Positions 54,772 through 64,000 of a DNA stretch of 64,000 nucleotides are shown here, in pieces; positions within the stretch are counted from its first letter, which is position 1; each line of letters begins with the position of its first letter. The stretch comes from G021776435 sp046756245 (GTDB lineage: Bacteria > Pseudomonadota > Alphaproteobacteria > Caulobacterales > Parvularculaceae), in contig JBHHVZ010000003.1 in assembly GCA_046756245.1 (NCBI GenBank), positions 7,811-71,810 of the forward strand, in the 5' to 3' direction. A program made the position numbers and the translations under genes. The notes under the pieces are model-generated. The model searched no databases, was not told where the DNA came from, and saw only the letters and a list, made by a program, of their open reading frames with translations.

Positions 54772-55995
54772 TCGCCCGATTCCGGCGGGCTTTTGACGCC
54801 TTGCGGAATATCGAACAGGTCTCGGCTCGCGGCGATGGCCGCCAGCAATTGCTGATGGATATGCGGCTTTGAGCGCGCCAGCGCGCGGAAGTCATCCTGA
54901 TCGAGAACGATCAGATCGCAGGTTGTGAGCGCTTTCGCAGCTTTCGTCTGCACCCCCGTCAGCAATGAGCGCGCGCCCCAATACTGTCCTTCTCCGATCT
55001 GAACGGGTTCTCGTTCAGGCTCATCGGCGTCGCTGATCTCCACCTCGCCGCTGCCGATAATAAAAAGCGCGCCGGGGCGTTCGCCGTCGATGGCGATGAC
55101 CGACCCCGGCGGCGCAATCCGCGCTTTCAGAACAGTCAATAATTCCGCCACGGCTTCGGGCTTCAAGTCGCTGAAAATCGGCGCGCGCGCCGCCATGCCC
55201 CAGCTCAGAATGAAATCCCGCCGGCGGTATTCCTCCATAAATCCGCTCGCGATGATGCCGATGGGCAGCGCGAAAGAGCCGAGCCCGAAGACCATGACGA
55301 GGCCCGCAAGCATCTTGCCCGCCGGCGTGATCGGCGTCACGTCGCCGTAGCCGACCGTCGTCAGCGTCGCAATCGCCCACCACATCGCTTTGGGAACCGA
55401 GCCGAACTTGTCGGGTTGGACATAGCCCTCGACCAGATAGAGCAGCGACGCGGCGACGATCATTAATCCCGCCAGAACGATGGCGACCCCTATGAGGGCG
55501 CTGCGCTCGACTGCGACGACCCTCAAGAGCGTGTTGAACGCAGGCGAGAACCGCGCCAGGCGGAAAAATCGCAACAGCCTGAACACGCGCAGAACGCGCA
55601 AATCGAGCGGCGCGAAAATCGCCAGGTAGAACGGCGCGATCGCAAGGAAATCAACGACCATGAACGGATTGCGCGCAAAATGAAGGCGCGCGCGCCACGG
55701 CGAGAGGCCCCGAAGCGGTGGATGTTCCGTACACACCCAAAGCCGCAGCAAATATTCGACCGTGAAAATCGCGACTGATGCAAAATCGAAAATAGCGAAA
55801 AAGCGCGCGTGTCGACTGGCGATTTCGGGGATTGTCTCAATGGAAAACGCGATGACATTGAGGAGAATGAGCGTCGCCATGGCCAGGTCGAATGTGCGGC
55901 TCGCCCAGTCATAAGAGTGGCCGGCTTCAAGAACCTTGTAGACGCGGGCCTTAAGCGCTTTCAAAAATCCGCTCTCCCCTCGTCGGCGGCGGCGG

Positions 55996-58662
<2,667 letters not shown>

Positions 58663-59014
58663 CGGAAGCCTTTGATTCGAGCGCCCGCGGCGCGGGCGAG
58701 CCAGCCGAAAGCGGCCCCGGCGCGGGTGCGTCTTCTTAGCTTCGCCCGCCGCGAGCGTCTAGGCGGGGCGCGGGATGAAGCAACGCCCGGTCCGGGGAAA
58801 TCTCGATCCCGGACCGGGCGGCCAAAGAGTAAAGAGGACATGGGGGCGCAATGACTGCGGGCGTTCGCCGAGGCGCCGCCGCACGAAGCCGGCTTTTCGC
58901 CGCCGCCGTCTCATACGACGCTGCACTGACCGCAACTCACAGATTCGGGGAAATTGCCTTCCCTTTCAATGTCGACCTCTAAATGGAAGCTCAGATCGTC
59001 AGTGCAGCTTTGTG
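58663..59014. other. 352-nt gap with two inverted repeats
   Basis: No family-like gene. It contains a strong 12-13 bp inverted repeat (58784-58796 CGCCCGGTCCGGG with 58808-58820) with an 11-nt loop and no T-run, and a longer-range pair GCTGCACTGAC (58920-58930) with GTCAGTGCAGC (58998-59008) enclosing 67 nt. A 44-codon plus-strand frame at 58851 has no support. The gap separates alaS from a VOC gene. Confidence 0.6.
58784..58820. repeat. Perfect 13-bp GC-rich hairpin
   Basis: CGCCCGGTCCGGG, an 11-nt loop GGAAATCTCGAT-like, then CCCGGACCGGGCG. It has no T-run on either side, so it is not a standard intrinsic terminator. It lies in the region upstream of alaS. Confidence 0.7.
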
Positions 59015-59395
59015 TCAGCCTTTCGCCTGCATGCAGAAGACGTTCAGCTTGTTGCCGTCGAGGTCGCGGAAATAGCCGGCGTAAAAGCCGCCGTCGCCGC
59101 GCGGGCCGGCTGCGCCCTCGTCTTTGCCGCCAAGCTCGAGGGCCTTGGCGTGAATGCGGTCCACCTTGTCAGGCGAATCGACGACGAGCGCCGCCATCGT
59201 TCCGTTGCCGACTGTCGCCGGCGCGCCGTCGAACGGCTTGATGACGCCGAGGCCGGGCGCGCCGGGCGTCGTCGACCAGGCGATGAAGGTCTCGCCCTCC
59301 ATCATGCGCCCGGCGCCGAGTTCGCCGAGCAGCGCATCGTAAAATTTCGATGCGCGTTCGAGATCGTTGGTTCCAAACGTGACATAGCCGATCAT
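59015..59395 (-). CDS. VOC/glyoxalase-superfamily protein
   Basis: 126 residues with MIGYVTFGTNDLERASKFYDALLGELGAGRMM, HAKALELGGKDEGAAG and a C-terminal FYAGYFRDLDGNKLNVFCM, the usual pattern of small VOC proteins close to glyoxalase/bleomycin-resistance-like members. The GYFRDLDGNKL motif is typical. Neither substrate nor metal is clear. It stands 86 nt downstream of recA and may share its transcript, though the gap allows its own promoter. Confidence 0.88.
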   Translation of the reverse strand: MIGYVTFGTNDLERASKFYDALLGELGAGRMMEGETFIAWSTTPGAPGLGVIKPFDGAPATVGNGTMAALVVDSPDKVDRIHAKALELGGKDEGAAGPRGDGGFYAGYFRDLDGNKLNVFCMQAKG

Positions 59396-59481
59396 GAGTC
59401 TTCTCCCGCTCTAATCTGTTCGACTCGCTTGGGACGCCGCGCGCCCGCGAGCACTTCATTCAACCCGCGGCGCCTGGCTTA

Positions 59482-60567
59482 TCAGGCCTCGAGCGCCTCG
59501 GCTTCGTCGTCTTCGTCGTCGCTTTCGCCGAGCAGCATTTCCTCGGCCACCAGCCCGGCGTTCTGGCGGACCGCCACTTCGATTTCCCGCATCATGTCGG
59601 GATTGTCTTTGAGGAACTGTTTGGCGTTTTCGCGGCCCTGGCCGATGCGCTCGCTGTTATAGGAAAACCACGAGCCGGACTTTTCGACGACGCCGGCCTT
59701 GACGCCGAGATCGAGCACCTCGCCGGTCTTCGAAATGCCCTCGCCATACATGATGTCGAACTCGACCTGTTTGAAGGGCGGCGCGACCTTGTTCTTGACG
59801 ACCTTCACGCGCGTCTGGTTGCCCACGACCTCGTCGCGGTTCTTGATCGCGCCGATGCGGCGAATGTCGAGACGCACCGAGGCGTAAAACTTCAGCGCGT
59901 TGCCGCCGGTGGTGGTTTCGGGACTGCCGAACATGACGCCGATCTTCATGCGTATCTGGTTGATGAAAATCACCATGCAGTTCGACTTGGAAATCGAGCC
60001 GGTGAGCTTTCTGAGCGCCTGGCTCATCAACCGCGCCTGCAGACCGGGCAAGCTGTCGCCCATCTCGCCTTCGAGTTCGGCGCGGGGGGTGAGCGCGGCC
60101 ACCGAATCGATGATCAGCACGTCAATCGCGCCGGAACGCACCAGCGTGTCGGCGATTTCGAGCGCCTGCTCGCCGGTGTCGGGCTGCGAGATCAGCAAAT
60201 CGTCGAGATTGATCCCGAGTTTTTGCGCATAGATCGGGTCGAGCGCGTGCTCGGCGTCGATGAAAGCGGCGACGCCGCCCTTTTTCTGGGCTTCGGCCGC
60301 ACAGTGCAGCGCCAGCGTCGTCTTGCCCGAGCTTTCCGGCCCGTAGATTTCGACCACCCGGCCCTTGGGCAGGCCGCCGATGCCGAGCGCGATGTCGAGA
60401 CCGAGCGAGCCGGTGGAGATCGATTCGATATCGACGACTTCGCGGTCGCCGAGGCGCATCAGCGAGCCCTTGCCGAACGCCTTGTCGATCTGGGAAATCG
60501 CCGCCTCGAGCGCTTTTCTTTTATCCACGCCGTCGCCCTCCACTACCCGCAATGCTTGTCTCGCCAT
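59482..60567 (-). CDS. recA: RecA recombinase
   Basis: ATP-dependent strand-exchange protein and LexA/SOS co-protease. 361 residues. Walker A EIYGPESSGKTT, VIDSVAALTPRAELEGEMGD, loop motifs NQIRMKIGVMFGSPETTTGGNALKFYASVR, and a short acidic C-terminus (ESDDEDDEAEALEA). ATG 60567 has GGAGGCGG at -7; the frame opens to 60606 without support. Two candidate LexA boxes lie upstream. Confidence 0.98.
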   Translation of the reverse strand: MARQALRVVEGDGVDKRKALEAAISQIDKAFGKGSLMRLGDREVVDIESISTGSLGLDIALGIGGLPKGRVVEIYGPESSGKTTLALHCAAEAQKKGGVAAFIDAEHALDPIYAQKLGINLDDLLISQPDTGEQALEIADTLVRSGAIDVLIIDSVAALTPRAELEGEMGDSLPGLQARLMSQALRKLTGSISKSNCMVIFINQIRMKIGVMFGSPETTTGGNALKFYASVRLDIRRIGAIKNRDEVVGNQTRVKVVKNKVAPPFKQVEFDIMYGEGISKTGEVLDLGVKAGVVEKSGSWFSYNSERIGQGRENAKQFLKDNPDMMREIEVAVRQNAGLVAEEMLLGESDDEDDEAEALEA

Positions 60568-60722
60568 GACCGCCTCCGTTCTTGTCCGAGCCCCGCGCCC
60601 TGTCAACGCGCATCATGGTCGACGCGCATAATTGGGCGCATGATCAGCCGCGCGGATTTCGGGCCGCGCCGCCCCGGTTTCGGGAGACGCGCCGCGGAGC
60701 GCGCCGCCAACCCGAACTCCAG

Positions 60723-60751
60723 CATGTACACTATTTGTTCTCTTTCCGCAA
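60723..60751 (-). promoter_or_regulatory. Candidate recA promoter
   Basis: TTGCGG (60751-60746, minus strand) and TACATG (60728-60723) are spaced by 17 nt. The imperfect LexA box 60726-60740 overlaps the spacer and -10, a good place for repression. Confidence 0.55.
60726..60740. promoter_or_regulatory. Imperfect LexA box over the recA promoter
   Basis: GTAC-ACTATTT-GTTC, i.e. GTAC-N7-GTTC, one base off the alphaproteobacterial GTTC-N7-GTTC operator, overlapping the predicted recA -10 element. Confidence 0.6.
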
Positions 60752-60790
60752 GAGCGCGAACCTGTTGAAATAAATCGGCTTTTCAATTTT

Positions 60791-60805
60791 GTTCCAGAAA
60801 CGTTC
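60791..60805. promoter_or_regulatory. LexA (SOS) box GTTC-N7-GTTC
   Basis: GTTC-CAGAAAC-GTTC matches the alphaproteobacterial LexA operator exactly. It lies about 225 nt upstream of recA and about 100 nt upstream of the divergent orphan gene's GTG start. GTTCCAGAA occurs twice in tandem here. Confidence 0.8.
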
Positions 60806-60905
60806 CAGAACATGGTTAGCGGGTATGCACCCGTGGAACAAGCATAGGCGTCTTAACTATTCGGCCTCTTATCCCCGGCTACGATTCGTTTGGATGGAGG
60901 TCTGC

Positions 60906-61496
60906 GTGCGCGAATCGTTTTGTAGTTTTTTGGTGGGATTCTTGCGTCATTCGTGGGCGTTCTGGATTGGTTTTGTGTTGGCCGTCCTCGACATTGGCGA
61001 GCACCTTTTCCCTCAAAGGCAGCTATCAACTTTATCGCAAACGATCGGCTGGATCATATTAGCTATTGGCTTCTTTTATGCGGCGTGGCGAACCTATCAC
61101 GATTTATGGTTGTCTTTGCCTGCGGATGAAAGGGCGGCAATTGGATATTTAAAATTTACAGACGCGCCAAATTACTTGCTCGATTTTATCGACGAGGACG
61201 CCTTAGAACAGTGGGACGGGGACCAACACTATACAAAAGTGGCGTGGGCTTCGACCATTTTCGAAGATATTGTTGAGCACGAAAATATAGACGTTTATGA
61301 GCGCTTATCCGAGACTCGATTTCGAAAAATCGATTACGAAGACGCCGAAAAACAATCTTTCAAATTTGGCGATGAAGCTTCGAATACGTTTTATGTGCGC
61401 AAACGTGATTTAAGGGGAGGCTGGAAGCGTTATGCAAAAGGACCGGCGGGATCAACGCGGGCGGTTTCCGAGCGCTCCAGCAACAAAAGCTCGTGA
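60906..61496 (+). CDS. Orphan AT-rich membrane protein divergent from recA
   Basis: 196 residues; I recognise no family. Two hydrophobic segments near the N-terminus (about 7-28, SFLVGFLRHSWAFWIGFVLAV, and about 43-60, TIGWIILAIGFFYAAW) are followed by a soluble part of about 125 residues rich in acidic and aromatic residues (YLKFTDAPNYLLDFIDEDALEQW, STIFEDIVEHENIDVYERL). GTG 60906 is chosen because GGAGG lies 5 nt upstream; ATG 60894 and 60789 are in frame. Codon use and base composition are visibly more AT-rich than all neighbours, which suggests acquisition. A perfect LexA box lies upstream. Confidence 0.75.
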   Translation: MRESFCSFLVGFLRHSWAFWIGFVLAVLDIGEHLFPQRQLSTLSQTIGWIILAIGFFYAAWRTYHDLWLSLPADERAAIGYLKFTDAPNYLLDFIDEDALEQWDGDQHYTKVAWASTIFEDIVEHENIDVYERLSETRFRKIDYEDAEKQSFKFGDEASNTFYVRKRDLRGGWKRYAKGPAGSTRAVSERSSNKSS

Positions 61497-61876
61497 CGGC
61501 GCGTCTTCAGGGCGCATCTGCAAATCGTGACGTCAATTTGCGTCATCCCGTGCGCGGCGCCGCGGCCCGGATGAAATCCGGGGCGGCGCGCCGCTGACAC
61601 GGGATCGGGTGCGGCTTGCGCCGCTCGGACTAGCCGAGGACGGTCCCCATGTCTGCGCAGCGGCGATAAACCGCCGCAGCGCGCACGGGATGACGGTTAT
61701 GGAGGGCGGTCGCGCGCCAGCAGCGCATCACGCAGCGCTGCGCAGCACATGTGATAACGCAAAATGATTCTTAATTTTATGAAACGCACCCTGGGCCGGG
61801 ACCCTGGCGGGCTTCTCGGCGGGGGCGAATTCTTGTTTAATAGGCGCGCTCCTTCGCCCCTTCATGGAGTCGTCCG
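61497..61876. other. 380-nt gap containing an inverted-repeat element
   Basis: Holds the 155-bp element described separately (61541-61695), then 61696-61876 with an AT-richer stretch (AAAATGATTCTTAATTTTATG, near 61760) that may contain the promoter of the AsmA-like gene. No gene is seen. Confidence 0.65.
61541..61695. repeat. 155-bp element with 16-bp perfect terminal inverted repeats
   Basis: The ends are CGTCATCCCGTGCGCG (61541-61556) and its exact reverse complement CGCGCACGGGATGACG (61680-61695). The inside is GC-rich and also self-complementary in part (GCGGCGCCGC). The outer motif GTCATCCCG recurs at 31161 and 63989. It could be a MITE-like or REP-like element; no target-site duplication was evident by eye. 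Confidence 0.75.
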
Positions 61877-63928
61877 ATGAAAAAGATCGTTTTCGCCGTT
61901 CTGGCGCTTGTCGTGCTTCTCGCCGCCATTGTCCTCCTCGCGCCGGGGCTTGTCCCCGCCAAGGCCTACAAGGGCCGGATCGAGACGGCGGCGAGCACGT
62001 CGCTCGGCCGGGCCGTCACCGTCGGCGACGATCTGAGTTTCACGATCTTTCCGCATACGGCCTTTCGCGTTTCCGATCTCGAGATCGCCAATGCGGAAGG
62101 ATTTGACGCCGACTATTTCGCCCGGGTCGGCGAGGCGCAGATCGGCGTGAAGCTCTTTCCGTTGTTTTCGGGCGGCGTCGTCGTCGATCGCTTCGTGCTC
62201 ATCGAACCGGACATCAGGTTAGAGCGCGCAGCCAACGGAACGGTGAATTGGAACCTCGCCCAGGCGGAAAACGGCGCGGACGCGCCCGGCGACGACACGC
62301 GCGGCGAAACGTCCGTGCGCGGCCTGCGTCTCGGCGACGTGCGCATCGAGGGCGGCAAGGCGGTCTATACGGACCATGAGGCCGGCAAGTCCTACGCCGG
62401 CGAGGCGATCGATCTCGCGGTCGGGCTCAACAGCCTTTATGCGCCGCTCGAAATGGACGGCGAACTGGTGTTTCAGGGCGCGCCGTCGACCGTCGACCTC
62501 GTGCTGACGACGCCGGGAAAAATTCTCGACGGCGAAGCGGCCAATCTCAAACTCGAGATGACGCTGGGCGCCGCCTCGGCCGGGGCCGATCTGGCGCTCG
62601 GCGCCGGGGAGACGGTTTCCTACGCCGGGCCGGTGCGCCTCGAGGCGCCGGACCTGCCGGCGTTCGCCGCGCTGATGGGAACGCCGCTCGAAGACGCGCC
62701 GGGGTTCGACGCGCTTTCGGTTTCGGGCGATATCGACGGCGGCGCGACCGGATTGCGCCTCGACAACGCGGAAATCGCCTTCGACAAGATCGACGCACAG
62801 GGCGGGCTTTCGTTCGACTGGGCCGGCGCGCGCCCCAAGGCGACGGGCGCGCTCGGCGTCGGAACGCTCGACCTGAGACCTTACCTGCCGCCGCCGACGG
62901 AATCGGCGGATGGTTTCCCGGCGTGGTCGGAGGAAAAACTCGACTTTTCGAGCCTCCGGAACATTGACGCCGAGTTCGATATCGCCGCCGAGACGATCTT
63001 CTTGAACGATCTCAAAGTCGGCGAGAGCCGGATGAAACTCACCATCCTCAATGGCCGCATGACCGCCGAAATCCCGGCACTCGCCATGTATGGGGGCCAG
63101 GGCTCGGGCCGGCTGGTGGTGAATGCGCGCGAGCGGACGCCGTCATTTTCCGGCGTCTTCGACATGTCGGCGGTGGACGCCGAACCGTTCTCGATCGATA
63201 TGCTGAAGACCGACCGGCTTCTGGGTCTTGGCTCGTTCAAGTTCGATTTCACCGCCAGCGGCGCAAGCCAGGCGGCGATCATGCGCTCGCTTGACGGGAC
63301 GGGCGGTTTCGACGTCGCCAACGGCGCGCTCAAAGGCGTCAACCTGTTAAAGCTCGCCCGCGCCGCCGCGTCGCTCGAAGGCGGGCTGAACCCGGCGGCG
63401 CTCGCCTCGGCCGTCGCAACGGTGCAGGGACCGAACGAAGAAACCGACTTCACGGAATTCCTGTCGAATTTCGCCATCGACAACGGCCTCGTCAACGCGC
63501 CGAAGATCACGCTCAACGGCCCGTTCCTCGCGATGAACGGCTCGGGATCGGTCAACCTGCCCGAACAGTCGCTCGACCTGCGGCTCGCGCCGCGCGCGAC
63601 GACCGCTGCGAGCGGAGAAGGCGGGCGTACGATCACTTTGCCCTTGCGGATCACCGGCACGTTTTCCCAGCCGAAGATCGCACTCGACGTCGAGGCGCTG
63701 GCGCGCGGGCGGGCGGAAACGGAAGTGCGCGGCCTTTTGAAAGGCGTGCTCGGAGAAGAGCAGCGGCGCCGGCCGGCGGAAGACGAAGCGTCCGAACCGG
63801 AAGCGAACGTCGCGCCGGCCGAGCCGATAGAAGAAACCATCGCCAAGGAGGCGCTCGGCCGTCTGTTCGGAAAGCCGAAGACGGAAGAACCTGCGGAAGA
63901 TGAGCCTGCCGAAGATGAACCGCAATAG
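61877..63928 (+). CDS. AsmA-family protein
   Basis: 683-residue envelope protein: a single N-terminal TM (about 4-24, IVFAVLALVVLLAAIVLLAPG), an AsmA N-terminal domain (about 25-150), a long beta-rich middle part, and the AsmA C-terminal region (FSGVFDMSAVDAEPFSIDML to LPLRITGTFSQPKIALDVEAL), with an acidic Glu/Pro-rich tail. Family members resemble bridge-like lipid-transfer proteins of the envelope and affect outer-membrane phospholipid balance. GGAG lies before ATG 61877. Confidence 0.92.
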   Translation: MKKIVFAVLALVVLLAAIVLLAPGLVPAKAYKGRIETAASTSLGRAVTVGDDLSFTIFPHTAFRVSDLEIANAEGFDADYFARVGEAQIGVKLFPLFSGGVVVDRFVLIEPDIRLERAANGTVNWNLAQAENGADAPGDDTRGETSVRGLRLGDVRIEGGKAVYTDHEAGKSYAGEAIDLAVGLNSLYAPLEMDGELVFQGAPSTVDLVLTTPGKILDGEAANLKLEMTLGAASAGADLALGAGETVSYAGPVRLEAPDLPAFAALMGTPLEDAPGFDALSVSGDIDGGATGLRLDNAEIAFDKIDAQGGLSFDWAGARPKATGALGVGTLDLRPYLPPPTESADGFPAWSEEKLDFSSLRNIDAEFDIAAETIFLNDLKVGESRMKLTILNGRMTAEIPALAMYGGQGSGRLVVNARERTPSFSGVFDMSAVDAEPFSIDMLKTDRLLGLGSFKFDFTASGASQAAIMRSLDGTGGFDVANGALKGVNLLKLARAAASLEGGLNPAALASAVATVQGPNEETDFTEFLSNFAIDNGLVNAPKITLNGPFLAMNGSGSVNLPEQSLDLRLAPRATTAASGEGGRTITLPLRITGTFSQPKIALDVEALARGRAETEVRGLLKGVLGEEQRRRPAEDEASEPEANVAPAEPIEETIAKEALGRLFGKPKTEEPAEDEPAEDEPQ

Positions 63929-64000
63929 CGGCGGCGCAGCGCCTTGAAGCGCTGATGCGTATAGTACGGCGTTTCCCTAATCTGAGAGTGTCATCCCCGG
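63929..64000. other. Right edge, start of a possible dispersed repeat
   Basis: Intergenic sequence after the AsmA-like gene. It ends GTGTCATCCCCGG, close to the CTGTCATCCCGG arm at 31159, so a further copy of the same short inverted repeat may straddle the window edge. No gene seen. Confidence 0.4.

Larger units (their letters stand above)
60568..60905. other. 338-nt divergent intergenic region with LexA boxes
   Basis: Between recA (minus) and the orphan gene (plus). It holds the recA promoter, an imperfect and a perfect LexA-type direct repeat, and a long (about 150 nt) predicted recA 5' leader. Base composition shifts here: the right half is clearly richer in A and T than the surrounding genome. 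Confidence 0.75.

Noticed and set aside
58851..58983. 44-codon plus-strand frame upstream of alaS
   Set aside because: Arg/Ala-rich start, no ribosome site with proper spacing to this ATG, no hydrophobic or domain pattern.

Overview
The window reads as chromosomal DNA of a free-living alphaproteobacterium. The evidence is high GC with strong GC3, LexA boxes of the GTTC-N7-GTTC type at recA, an ArsR regulator fused to a methyltransferase with an ATATAAA/TTTATAT palindrome in front of metF and a split metH, a VPLPA-CTERM protein, the mreBCD-mrdA-rodA order, and hflK-hflC-degP clustering. I cannot place it to genus; Parvularculales or Caulobacterales-like lineages are a guess. Nearly all of it is core genome. 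I see no prophage, transposase, CRISPR array, rRNA or tRNA.

Layout. 1-1.7 kb: end of an Mla (phospholipid transport) operon, mlaF partial and mlaE with a STAS domain. 1.8-8.5 kb: a CHASE2 protein with a degenerate cyclase domain, DUF423, a lipoprotein, proline iminopeptidase, an NSS symporter and an Hpt protein. 8.5-14.1 kb: the cell-elongation operon mreB-mreC-mreD-mrdA-rodA. 14.2-19.2 kb: a TVP38 membrane protein, then the ilvB-ilvN-(DUF4440)-ilvC operon behind a leader peptide and attenuator. 19.2-27.4 kb: miaA and serB divergent, degP-hflC-hflK, mrp, and a repeat-containing secreted protein. 27.6-35.8 kb: the thyA-GNAT-folA operon, a DUF4153 membrane protein, threonine dehydratase, membrane and VOC proteins, uppP, RNase P RNA and a SixA-like phosphatase. 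35.8-43.5 kb: an AmpD-like amidase, an EamA transporter, a TerB/J-domain protein, and the methionine operon regulator-metF-metH. 43.6-48.3 kb: mlaA-mlaC, rpsD, a VPLPA-CTERM protein and an FAD monooxygenase. 48.5-58.7 kb: a secreted intradiol dioxygenase, YhhQ, a D-aminoacylase-like lipoprotein, a TrmJ-like methylase, icd, a DUF2807 protein, a K+ channel with a CNBD fold, and alaS. 59-64 kb: a VOC protein, recA, a divergent AT-rich orphan membrane protein with a LexA box, an inverted-repeat element and an AsmA-like protein.

How parts fit. MlaFE at the left edge and MlaA-MlaC at 43.6 kb belong to the same outer-membrane lipid-asymmetry pathway but lie in separate operons. uppP, mrdA, rodA, mreBCD and the amidase serve the cell wall. 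The ilv operon is probably controlled by translation of a short Leu/Ile/Val-rich leader; the met operon is probably controlled by its own first gene through the palindrome upstream. No complete new defence or mobile system is visible. The observations most worth a second look are the pseudo-cyclase, the K+ channel whose nucleotide-binding motif is altered, the SOS-linked orphan beside recA, the ilv leader, the met operator, and a nearly perfect 204-bp tandem duplication inside a gene.
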